Shown here piece by piece: positions 1 to 4,931 of a stretch of 5,558 nt of DNA. The notes beneath the pieces are model-generated. The model was not told the DNA's origin. It ran no database searches and saw only the letters and a list, made by a program, of their open reading frames with translations. The stretch is taken from NCBI GenBank assembly GCA_030642585.1, contig DAOWNN010000168.1, forward strand, positions 1 to 5,558, given 5' to 3'. Position 1 is the first letter of the stretch. Every line of letters begins with the position of its first letter. The DNA comes from Bacteroidota bacterium (GTDB taxonomy: Bacteria; Bacteroidota; Bacteroidia; Bacteroidales; VadinHA17). The translations under genes were made by a program, and so were the position numbers.

Positions 1-16
1 AGGGAAAAACCAGTTC

Positions 17-547
17 TCAATCTAAGTGAAAATCATTGATCTTTAATTCCCTGGCAATATCAACAAAGCGATCGGGGTTGATTTGCCCGGTCAGACTAAT
101 TCCCAGAAACTCACCCTCCCCTGATACAAGAACCATCAATTCATGGATCTGCTCTTCCTCATCCAGAGTAAGAATATGTACTTTACTTCCTTCTTCGTTA
201 AAAATAAAAAAACTCTCAAAGCCGTTTAGGTATAGTTTTCCTTCAAAATCTGATGTGAAATCAGATATATTTTCAGACTCAGCTTTTGACATATCCACAA
301 GAATCAACTTAATTGATTCCATTTCGCTAAATGCATCCTTCGTAATCTGGGTTTTATCGCCATTTATGAACAATCCGATCAAGCCTGGAGGAATCTTAAA
401 AGTAATCACACCCGGTTGGCTTTCATAGCCTTTGATCACTTCTTCGCCGTAATGTTCACGCCTTGCACAGGCATTTAATAAAACCAGCAATACAAGCATA
501 AAGACTGGTAAACTGTATAATCGATTAAAAACAAATCTTCTTTTCAT
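17..547 (-). CDS. DUF4252-like lipoprotein
   Basis: A 176-aa exported lipoprotein, last visible gene of the sigma-factor operon. The N-terminus is basic (MKRR), followed by a hydrophobic stretch at about residues 13-24 and a lipobox L24-N25-A26-C27, so Cys27 should be lipidated. Residue 28 is Ala, so no Asp inner-membrane retention signal is seen. The mature part aligns by eye with the DUF4252 protein encoded just upstream: PGVITFKIPPGLIGLF matches EGYTTVYISSKMFSLF, MESIKLILVDM matches LKSIRILASDD, and the C-terminal stretch from about residue 109 to 170 keeps the same pattern and length. It is therefore a diverged paralogue with a lipid anchor instead of a plain signal peptide. The start lies 11 nt after the preceding stop, which implies co-transcription. 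The biochemical function is unknown. The lipoprotein call is firm; family membership rests on visual alignment only. Confidence 0.85.
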   Translation of the reverse strand: MKRRFVFNRLYSLPVFMLVLLVLLNACARREHYGEEVIKGYESQPGVITFKIPPGLIGLFINGDKTQITKDAFSEMESIKLILVDMSKAESENISDFTSDFEGKLYLNGFESFFIFNEEGSKVHILTLDEEEQIHELMVLVSGEGEFLGISLTGQINPDRFVDIARELKINDFHLD

Positions 548-558
548 CCTAAAAGCAT

Positions 559-1086
559 TTATTTTTCATCAATTTTTTCAATATTTTCAAGTCCCTCCAC
601 ATCCAGGGCTTTTCCAATCTTTCCAATATTTTTCATATCAATGATCCCACGAATGCTGATCAGTACATTATCTCCATCACCGCCACCCACAAGAAGCAAT
701 TCAACAATTTTCCCATTTTCCTCACGGATAAGAAATTTTAAATCCTGGTTGCCATCCTTAACTACCATTAGCTCTTCATACTTCTCAACAGCCAGATCCT
801 TCATTACCTCTTTATAGAAGTTTATCCCATCCCCTCCCGATTCATCACTATCATCGGATGCCAGTATCCTGATGCTTTTCAGACCATTCATCATGTCCTG
901 TAATTCCTGGTCATCCGGGTCAATTTCTGCAAACAAACTGAACATCTTGCTGGAGATATAAACAGTAGTATAACCTTCCTGTCCTGAATACTTATCAAAT
1001 ATCCTGTCTACCGGATCTTTTTGAGACATTGCACTCACAGAAATTAAAAATGTGAGCAGCATTACAATAAAAGCTTTTGTTTTCAT
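559..1086 (-). CDS. Secreted DUF4252 protein (operon copy)
   Basis: A 175-aa protein with an N-terminal signal peptide: MKTK, a hydrophobic core at about residues 6-18, and likely cleavage near AMS-Q22. The mature region has the DUF4252 pattern: DPVDRIFDKYSGQEGYTTVYIS, a short acidic segment (IDPDDQEL), SIRILASDD at about 71-79, INFYKEVMKDL at 88-98, YEELMVVKDGNQDLKFLIRE at 103-122, and a C-terminal LISIRGIIDMKNIGKIGKAL. DUF4252 proteins are found in Bacteroidota and have no assigned biochemical role. The overall charge is strongly acidic, including a D/E/G-rich loop at 78-86. The gene begins 26 nt after the membrane protein's stop and ends 11 nt before the lipoprotein gene, so it is part of the sigma operon. 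It is a clear paralogue of the protein at 2395-2907. Periplasmic location is inferred from the signal peptide. Confidence 0.9.
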   Translation of the reverse strand: MKTKAFIVMLLTFLISVSAMSQKDPVDRIFDKYSGQEGYTTVYISSKMFSLFAEIDPDDQELQDMMNGLKSIRILASDDSDESGGDGINFYKEVMKDLAVEKYEELMVVKDGNQDLKFLIREENGKIVELLLVGGGDGDNVLISIRGIIDMKNIGKIGKALDVEGLENIEKIDEK

Positions 1087-1112
1087 CTTGATTTTATATT
1101 ATTGGTTAAAAT

Positions 1113-1736
1113 TTATTTTTTTGTATAGTTTGAGATTATTGTACCCGGATTTTGCAGCATATCAAAATATCCAAGGGCATTCATCCCACTCGGAAAGGTA
1201 CTTGCCCTGCTCACCTCGTTAAGCCCTCTGTTAATTTCAGATATTTTATTCAGGTGCTCCATACTGCGATCTAACTGTATAATTCCTTCCTTAACAGGCT
1301 CTGTTCCTTCATTAAGTTTTACAGAAACATATTCCAGAACTCTTTTGGCTTCGAGGTATGCCAGTTGAGGATCCTCAAAAGTATCTTTAGGCCCATGGCT
1401 GACTAAAAGAAAGTAAGATGCAAAAATCAGGATCAGGCTGGCAGCAATTCCTGATATCCAATATAACTGTCCTTTATATGTGGCAGGTGATGATTTTTTT
1501 TCAGTGGGTGAGCTAATAGCATTGAGTATATTCTCCCGGAGTTTTGCGTCATGAATGGTGCTAGCATTCTCGGCAGATTTTTCGGCAGAATAATACAAGA
1601 ATAAATCCTGGTCAGGCTTTAGTTCTAAAGGAACATCATCCTGAGAAAAAAATGTACTCAGGCTTTCCTCTTCTGAAAGAGAGCTACTCCCATCATAGTA
1701 CTTTTCTAATAGAATCTTTATGTCCTGAATTTTCAT
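1113..1736 (-). CDS. Single-pass membrane protein, probable anti-sigma factor
   Basis: A 207-aa protein with one predicted membrane segment at about residues 92-113 (from YWISGIAAS to YFLLVS). Lysines at 81, 82 and 88 precede it, so the first 90 residues should be cytoplasmic and the last 95 periplasmic. The N-terminus (ILLEKYYDGSSSLSEEESLSTFF) resembles the short helical start of Bacteroidota membrane proteins encoded next to ECF sigma factors. The protein has no cysteine at all, so it is not a zinc-binding (ZAS, HxxxCxxC) anti-sigma factor. The periplasmic part contains YLEAKRVLEYVSVKLNEG and a predicted helix to about residue 175. The start codon lies inside the sigma gene (44-nt overlap), which usually means translational coupling and a matched amount of both products. 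The anti-sigma role is inferred from this arrangement and topology, not from a recognised domain. Confidence 0.75.
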   Translation of the reverse strand: MKIQDIKILLEKYYDGSSSLSEEESLSTFFSQDDVPLELKPDQDLFLYYSAEKSAENASTIHDAKLRENILNAISSPTEKKSSPATYKGQLYWISGIAASLILIFASYFLLVSHGPKDTFEDPQLAYLEAKRVLEYVSVKLNEGTEPVKEGIIQLDRSMEHLNKISEINRGLNEVSRASTFPSGMNALGYFDMLQNPGTIISNYTKK

Positions 1737-2241
1737 TGGAATAATATTTTTTCAATAATTCATTTCTCACTTTTTTCCTTGTACGTGAAAGAATTACACG
1801 AATGTTGTTTACATCCATGTCCATAATTTTAGCAATTTCCTCGTTTTCATATCCTTCTACATCCCGAAGATGTATTACAGATCTTTGATTTTCCGGTAAA
1901 CTCTGAATAATTTCTTTAACATAGCTGGCAGCATCTTTTCTTTCCAGTATTTCCCCCGGAGATGGATCTGAATAAAAATCATTGTTGTAATAATGTTTTT
2001 CTTCCAGGCTAACAGTTCTTCTGGCTTTGATTTTATCAAGACAATGATTCCTTGTCACGGTCATTGCAAAGGCCTCCAGGTTTCTATACTGATCCAGCTT
2101 ATCCCTCAGGTTCCAAAGCTTTATAAATACTTCCTGTACAGTATCCCTGGCTTCTTCAGTCTCACCCAGGAGCCTTCTGGAAAACCCCAGAAGCTTGTCC
2201 TGCATAGGAAGAACTTTTATTTTATACTCATTTAAATCCAT
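1693..2241 (-). CDS. ECF-type RNA polymerase sigma factor
   Basis: A 182-aa sigma-70 family protein of the extracytoplasmic function group, with only regions 2 and 4. Region 2 covers about residues 12-75 (LLGFSRRLLG, ARDTVQEVFIKLW, NLEAFAMTVTRNHCLDKIKARR), and includes the segments that melt and read the -10 element. Region 4 covers about 108-162 (IIQSLPENQRSVIHLRDVEGY, EEIAKIMDMDVNNIRVILSRTRKKVRNEL), a helix-turn-helix for the -35 element. The linker (80-107) is acidic and Tyr/Asn-rich. The frame stays open to another ATG at 2307, but I chose ATG at 2241: the protein then begins with typical ECF sequence, and the best promoter (-7 box at 2278-2285) would lie inside the longer version. There is no Shine-Dalgarno match. 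The 3' end overlaps the membrane-protein gene. The regulon cannot be read from this window. Confidence 0.93.
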   Translation of the reverse strand: MDLNEYKIKVLPMQDKLLGFSRRLLGETEEARDTVQEVFIKLWNLRDKLDQYRNLEAFAMTVTRNHCLDKIKARRTVSLEEKHYYNNDFYSDPSPGEILERKDAASYVKEIIQSLPENQRSVIHLRDVEGYENEEIAKIMDMDVNNIRVILSRTRKKVRNELLKKYYSNENSGHKDSIRKVL

Positions 2242-2277
2242 CTGTAACCGGAAGTATACATCTCTAAACTCTATCGA

Positions 2278-2308
2278 TAAAGCTATATAAATCCGGAGTA
2301 AAATCAAA
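2278..2308 (-). promoter_or_regulatory. Bacteroidota housekeeping-type promoter of the sigma operon
   Basis: On the minus strand, TTTG (2308-2305) is followed after exactly 19 bp by TAGCTTTA (2285-2278). This matches the Bacteroidota -33/-7 consensus (TTTG, about 19 bp, TAnnTTTG) except for the last base. It would start transcription near 2271, giving a leader of about 30 nt before the ATG at 2241. It suggests that the sigma gene is read by the primary sigma factor and not only by itself. Confidence 0.6.
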
Positions 2309-2333
2309 TACTTCCAATATATGCTCCGGATTT
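2289..2333. promoter_or_regulatory. Perfect 10-bp inverted repeat over the sigma promoter
   Basis: AAATCCGGAG (2289-2298) and CTCCGGATTT (2324-2333) are perfect reverse complements separated by 25 bp. The -33 box lies between the arms and the left arm sits in the promoter spacer. A second pair, GGAAGTAT (2250-2257) and ATACTTCC (2308-2315), interleaves with it and brackets the -7 box. The position fits an operator for a repressor. A simple stem-loop is the alternative. Confidence 0.5.
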
Positions 2334-2352
2334 ACCTGGGAAAGAGAAATTG

Positions 2353-2375
2353 CAGGACTGCCATAAACAGTCCTG
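2353..2375 (-). terminator. Hairpin terminator after the solo DUF4252 gene
   Basis: CAGGACTG (2353-2360) and CAGTCCTG (2368-2375) form a perfect 8-bp stem with a 7-nt loop, extendable by one G-T pair. The stem begins 19 nt past the stop codon at 2395. On the minus strand it is followed by CAATTTCTCTTT, a moderate rather than strong T tract. It should separate the DUF4252 gene from the sigma operon, possibly with some read-through. Confidence 0.6.
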
Positions 2376-2394
2376 TCATTCATTAATGCATTTC

Positions 2395-2907
2395 TTATTC
2401 TATCCCTTCCAGTAGCTCGAGTGCTTCCAGTCCATTCATTGAAAAGCTATCCGACAAGTCTGACAGATCCTTAAGCTGTATATTTCCTTTAATACAAACC
2501 AGGGCATTGTCATCTCCTCCCACAACAATTAATAATTCCTTTATTATGCTACCAGTTTGCTTCACCAGGATCTTCACATCCTGGTCACTTTGCTTTACAG
2601 TCAACAGTTCTTCATATTCCTTAACATTCAGAGACTTCATTATCTCATTATAGAAGTTCACACCCTTAATTTTCTCTTCATCTTCAACTGCAAGAACCCT
2701 CACATATTCAATTTGAGCAAGCACTTTCAGATCCTCATCTTCCGGGTCCATGTCATTTAACATTTCAAACATTCCCCTGTTAATACTTACCGTGGTATAT
2801 CCATCTTGTCCTCCATATTTCTCAAAGAGCTTATCCACTGCACTTTGCTGTGCAAATATAAAAAGGGGCATAATCAGGGCTATGGTAATAAGGCTAATTT
2901 TTTTCAT
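2395..2907 (-). CDS. Secreted DUF4252 protein (solo copy)
   Basis: A 170-aa exported protein. I place the start at the ATG at 2905-2907, because it opens a clear signal peptide (MKKISLITIALIMPLFIFAQ, cleavage likely after Ala19). The open frame extends 55 codons further upstream, but that stretch encodes no signal and runs through hairpin repeats, so it is unlikely to be translated. The mature part shows the full DUF4252 pattern: AVDKLFEKYGGQDGYTTVSINRGMFEML at about 23-50, an acidic DPEDEDL, YVRVLAVEDEE at 68-78, VNFYNEIMKSL at 83-93, YEELLTVKQSDQDVKILVK at 98-116, and ALVCIKGNIQLKDLSDL at 135-151. It is closely related to the copy at 559-1086. A hairpin after its stop and its own upstream region suggest separate transcription from the sigma operon. 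DUF4252 function is unknown. Confidence 0.9.
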   Translation of the reverse strand: MKKISLITIALIMPLFIFAQQSAVDKLFEKYGGQDGYTTVSINRGMFEMLNDMDPEDEDLKVLAQIEYVRVLAVEDEEKIKGVNFYNEIMKSLNVKEYEELLTVKQSDQDVKILVKQTGSIIKELLIVVGGDDNALVCIKGNIQLKDLSDLSDSFSMNGLEALELLEGIE

Positions 2908-2942
2908 TTCTTTAATTTTTAATTTGTTTTTAGTAAAAAATA

Positions 2943-2958
2943 ATTGAGAGATCTCAAT
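2943..2958. promoter_or_regulatory. Perfect 16-bp palindromic site upstream of DUF4252 gene
   Basis: ATTGAGA (2943-2949), two spacer bases, then TCTCAAT (2952-2958). With a 2-nt centre it cannot fold as a good hairpin, so a dimeric DNA-binding protein is a better explanation. It lies 36-51 bp upstream of the ATG at 2907, where a transcription start would be expected. Confidence 0.45.
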
Positions 2959-2961
2959 AGG

Positions 2962-2989
2962 AAGACGAACGGTACCGGAATTCATTACA
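2962..2989 (-). promoter_or_regulatory. Possible ECF-type promoter for the solo DUF4252 gene
   Basis: On the minus strand TGTAAT (2989-2984) is followed after 16 bp by CGTCTT (2967-2962). Many ECF sigma factors use a -35 of the TGTAAC/TGAAAC type and a -10 with CGTC. There is no good TTTG/TAnnTTTG pair here, unlike the sigma operon. The match is short and could be chance. Confidence 0.3.
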
Positions 2990-3011
2990 TTAAAAGATAG
3001 TTGATGAGTCC

Positions 3012-3048
3012 CGAAATGGTCCAAATTTTCAATTTGGTGTCCATTTCG
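3012..3048. repeat. Nested hairpin, unit 1 of a tandem pair
   Basis: The outer arms CGAAATGG (3012-3019) and CCATTTCG (3041-3048) enclose the inner arms CCAAATT (3021-3027) and AATTTGG (3031-3037). The loop is 3 nt and the arms are separated by a 1/3-nt bulge. The unit is 37 nt long with 15 base pairs. Confidence 0.7.
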
Positions 3049-3056
3049 AGGATGCT

Positions 3057-3093
3057 CGAAAAACATAGGCAATCAAAAATTGCTTGTTTTTCG
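3057..3093. repeat. Nested hairpin, unit 2 of a tandem pair
   Basis: The outer arms CGAAAAAC (3057-3064) and GTTTTTCG (3086-3093) enclose the inner arms GCAAT (3069-3073) and ATTGC (3079-3083) around a 5-nt loop. It has the same 37-nt length and the same CGAAA...TTTCG ends as the unit at 3012-3048. Confidence 0.65.
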
Positions 3094-3158
3094 GCATTGA
3101 ATAGTTGTCCTGGGAGTAGGAAGAATAAAATGTTGGAATTAATTAAAGCCACTAATGC

Positions 3159-3175
3159 ACGAATGTAAGACGAAT
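3159..3175. repeat. Short ACGAAT direct repeat
   Basis: ACGAAT occurs at 3159-3164 and again at 3170-3175, an 11-bp step, inside a stretch reading ACTAATGCACGAATG. Strings of this flavour (CACGAAT tracts) recur between genes in Bacteroidota, as far as I recall. Whether it is repeated elsewhere in this genome cannot be seen here. Confidence 0.35.
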
Positions 3176-3193
3176 ACACGGATAGAAAAGTCG

Positions 3194-3219
3194 TTCACCT
3201 TCGCTATAGCTATGGTGGA
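3194..3219. repeat. Dispersed-repeat-like palindrome (CTTCGCTATAGCTATGG)
   Basis: TTCACC (3194-3199) pairs with GGTGGA (3214-3219) with one G-T pair, around a centre that holds the 8-bp palindrome GCTATAGC (3203-3210). The wording CCTTCGCTATAGCTA-GG-GGA resembles a dispersed intergenic repeat that I recall from many bacterial genomes. The name and family are from memory and were not checked. Confidence 0.45.
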
Positions 3220-3266
3220 TAAAAAATGATGGAATGATGTTGGAATAATGTCCTGGCCTATTCTTT

Positions 3267-3324
3267 CATGCGAAAAACTGGTCATCGCGAGTGAAACGAA
3301 GCGATCTCACTGATTTCCCGCATG
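3267..3324. repeat. Inverted-repeat unit containing TCATCGCGAGTGAAACGAAGCGAT
   Basis: CATGCG (3267-3272) pairs with CGCATG (3319-3324). Inside, ATCGC (3284-3288) pairs with GCGAT (3301-3305) around a GAGTGAAACGAA loop. The inner block at 3282-3307 is close to the GTCATTGCGAGCGAAACGAAGC-type repeat scattered between genes in unrelated bacteria. The resemblance is from memory. It could act as a bidirectional structure after the thioesterase gene, but no T tract follows it. Confidence 0.5.
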
Positions 3325-3403
3325 ATTTGCGAGTTTTACACCTAATTCTTTTAAAGTAAAGCTTGTTTTGCTATTTCAACTTTTCGACCCCTGGACTATT
3401 ATA

Positions 3404-3431
3404 CTTTTATCTTTTATCTTCTATCTTCTAG
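3404..3431. repeat. Four tandem 7-bp units across the thioesterase stop codon
   Basis: The units are CTTTTAT (3404-3410), CTTTTAT (3411-3417), CTTCTAT (3418-3424) and CTTCTAG (3425-3431). The stop codon (TAA, 3414-3416 on the minus strand) sits inside the tract, and the last residues (LEDRR) are encoded by it. Adding or losing a 7-bp unit would change the reading frame of the C-terminal tail. Confidence 0.75.
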
Positions 3432-3836
3432 TAACTCCAAAAACCACACCGGCGGCCTGCATGGTTTGAATGAATCAGGCTCAGTAAAAATCAATGTAAC
3501 CTCTCCGGTAGCTAAAAGGTCAGTCTGCTCATTATAGATGCTATACTCAAAGCTTATTCTTACCCCCTTTATTTCAGCCAGTACAGTTTTTAAAGTCAAT
3601 AGATCATCATAATATGCGGGTTTCAGGTATTTAACCTGCACTGAATAAACCGGTAAGATCACCCCTTTCTTCTCCATGTCATCATAACTCATTCCCAGCG
3701 CCCGCATTAGCTCGGTTCTGCCCTCTTCAAAATAAACCGGGTATACCGCATGATGCAGGATGCCCATGGTATCAGTCTCGGCAAAGCGTACACGAATTTG
3801 TGTACTATTTTCTGTTTGTTTGTTTTTAGAATCCAA
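3414..3836 (-). CDS. Acyl-CoA thioesterase, hotdog fold (4HBT/YbgC-like)
   Basis: A 140-aa protein, the usual size for a single-hotdog thioesterase. Such enzymes cleave acyl-CoA thioesters in the cytoplasm, usually as dimers or tetramers. The signature is at residues 17-48: RFAETDTMGILHHAVYPVYF then EEGRTELMRALG. Asp22 is in the position of the catalytic Asp of the 4HBT/YbgC family, followed by the G-I-L-H-H segment at the active site and the EGRTE helix. YSVQVKYLKPAYYDD (64-78) and a core strand RISFEYSIYNE (93-103) complete the fold. The start appears to be TTG at 3834-3836: the frame is closed by a stop at 3854-3856 and the next in-frame ATG (Met24) would cut into the active site. The gene lies 17 nt after the SDR stop, so the two are probably co-transcribed. 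The substrate is not evident. Confidence 0.9.
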   Translation of the reverse strand: MDSKNKQTENSTQIRVRFAETDTMGILHHAVYPVYFEEGRTELMRALGMSYDDMEKKGVILPVYSVQVKYLKPAYYDDLLTLKTVLAEIKGVRISFEYSIYNEQTDLLATGEVTLIFTEPDSFKPCRPPVWFLELLEDRR

Positions 3837-3853
3837 TCTTGAGTACTTTAATT

Positions 3854-4663
3854 TTATTTAAAAGGCGAACCTGGTTCTTTCGACAACTGTTTGTAATATA
3901 CCCTGTCAACTATCCAGGCAAGATAAAGGTGTTTTGTGAGCATAGTTGATTTTCCTTCCCAGCTGAGAACCATATCCCGTCTTCTTCTTTTTACACACTT
4001 GTAAATTTTGACTGCCACCTGTTCAGGAGTCATCATCTTTTTCTCTTTTCTTGGAGAAACTCCCTGTTCCTTGCCATCTGCTGTTAAGGCATGATTCCTT
4101 ACACTGGTTGCAGTAAACCCCGGAGCAAAAGTCAAAACGTGAAGTCCATTTTTAATATTCTCAATCCGTATGGTTTCCAGCAAGCCATGAATTGCAAATT
4201 TTGAAGATGAATAGGCAGTCCTTCCCGGCATTCCATGCCTTCCGGCAACCGAGGTAATGCCAACAAGTGACCCCCCGGTCTTTAACAAATGAGGAAGAGC
4301 ATGATATGAACAATATGCGGTACCCCAAAAATTCACATCCATTACTTTTTTGAAAACCGATAAATCTGTCTCCTGGAATAAGGATCTCATAGAAATTCCG
4401 GCGTTGTTTATTAAAACATCAATACGAGAGTACTTTTCAATAGTTTTTTCAATAAGCATCCTGCAATCCTCCACCTTACTAACATCAGTAAGTACTGGCA
4501 GCACCTCAAATCCCATATTTTTTAACTCCCCGGCTTCCCGTTCCAGGTCTTCCCTGTTTATGTCGGCCATTACCACCCTGCTTCCCTTTTCCAGGTAGAC
4601 CCGGCTTGTAGCAAGGCCAATCCCCGATGCCGCTCCTGTAATTATAATGACTTTGCCCTTCAT
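3854..4663 (-). CDS. Short-chain dehydrogenase/reductase (SDR)
   Basis: A 269-aa cytoplasmic oxidoreductase of the classical SDR family, reducing or oxidising a carbonyl/alcohol group with NAD(P)(H). The nucleotide-binding motif TGAASGIG is at residues 9-16, and the end of the second strand reads VVMADIN with Asp34, which favours NAD(H) over NADP(H). NNAG is at 86-89. The catalytic residues are Asn111, Ser138, Tyr151 and Lys155 (YSSSK), and PGF follows at 181-183. The C-terminal 60 residues are basic (KCVKRRRRD at 222-230) and aromatic (HLYLAWIVDRVYYKQL), an extension also seen in DHRS7-like SDRs. It is the first gene of a pair with the thioesterase. The pairing suggests lipid or acyl-CoA metabolism, but the substrate cannot be read from sequence. 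The start is ATG, about 20 nt downstream of a TAnnTTTG box. Confidence 0.95.
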   Translation of the reverse strand: MKGKVIIITGAASGIGLATSRVYLEKGSRVVMADINREDLEREAGELKNMGFEVLPVLTDVSKVEDCRMLIEKTIEKYSRIDVLINNAGISMRSLFQETDLSVFKKVMDVNFWGTAYCSYHALPHLLKTGGSLVGITSVAGRHGMPGRTAYSSSKFAIHGLLETIRIENIKNGLHVLTFAPGFTATSVRNHALTADGKEQGVSPRKEKKMMTPEQVAVKIYKCVKRRRRDMVLSWEGKSTMLTKHLYLAWIVDRVYYKQLSKEPGSPFK

Positions 4664-4683
4664 GTCTGTTGTACTTATGCTTT

Positions 4684-4713
4684 CAAAAATAACACAATTT
4701 TTCTTCTGGCATA
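4684..4713 (-). promoter_or_regulatory. Promoter of the SDR-thioesterase unit
   Basis: On the minus strand, TATTTTTG (4691-4684) fits TAnnTTTG perfectly. TATG (4713-4710) lies 18 bp upstream as a weak -33 box. The expected leader is short, roughly 10-15 nt before the ATG at 4663. The -33 element is the uncertain part. Confidence 0.5.
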
Positions 4714-4814
4714 TTTTTTTTTGTTAGTATTATCAGCTTAATGTATCACATAATAGAAAACTCAAATATTGTTAAAGCTCCTGGAGGTATTTGTTCATAA
4801 GCTAGTTGGCTTAT

Positions 4815-4890
4815 CTACAATACTAAATCTCCTGCCTGCTGACAGGCACTGCCTGCGTAAAATTTCCGCGTAGCGGATTTAGTGTTGTAG
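4815..4890. repeat. 15-bp inverted repeat with inner hairpins
   Basis: CTACAATACTAAATC (4815-4829) and GATTTAGTGTTGTAG (4876-4890) pair over 15 bp with one G-T pair. The 46-nt interior holds two smaller hairpins: TGCCTG/CAGGCA (4833-4838 and 4843-4848, 4-nt loop) and CCGC/GCGG (4866-4869 and 4873-4876). The multi-arm shape resembles a small palindromic mobile repeat or MITE-like unit. A reading frame across it encodes nothing convincing. Confidence 0.6.
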
Positions 4891-4931
4891 GAGAGGCAGT
4901 TAATGATGACTGTATATTCCCCGTAGCGGAT
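4869..4931. repeat. 10-bp direct repeat CGTAGCGGAT
   Basis: CGTAGCGGAT occurs at 4869-4878 (in the right part of the large inverted repeat) and again at 4922-4931. From the second copy, CGGATAAA (4927-4934) also pairs with TTTATCCG (4971-4978). This suggests that a related, more decayed repeat unit lies at 4920-4980. Confidence 0.4.

Larger units (their letters stand above)
2908..3413. other. Repeat-rich intergenic region without a convincing gene
   Basis: About 500 bp between the thioesterase stop and the DUF4252 start. No reading frame here looks like a protein: the only ones long enough run through hairpin arms and repeat pieces. It contains, from right to left, the repeat pieces at 3267-3324, 3194-3219 and 3159-3175, two hairpins, and the likely promoter region of the DUF4252 gene. 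Apart from these I see nothing in 3325-3403. Confidence 0.7.

Noticed and set aside
36..428. 130-codon plus-strand reading frame
   Set aside because: It is the antisense shadow of the lipoprotein gene, which has a lipobox and paralogues; the plus-strand product has no recognisable pattern.
2242..2307. N-terminal extension of the sigma factor to the ATG at 2307
   Set aside because: It contains the best promoter match (2278-2308 overlaps it) and adds 22 residues not typical of ECF factors.
2970..2977. 8-bp palindrome CGGTACCG as an operator
   Set aside because: It is too short on its own, with no second copy nearby. The 16-bp palindrome at 2943-2958 is the better candidate.
2908..3072. N-terminal extension of the solo DUF4252 gene (55 more codons in frame)
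   Set aside because: The extension crosses hairpin arms and the likely promoter, and it would bury the signal peptide. The start at 2907 gives a normal exported protein.
2985..3179. 64-codon minus-strand reading frame
   Set aside because: It covers two hairpins and repeat pieces and shows no protein-like features.
3151..3330. CRISPR array
   Set aside because: The repeated pieces differ from each other and have no regular spacer length.
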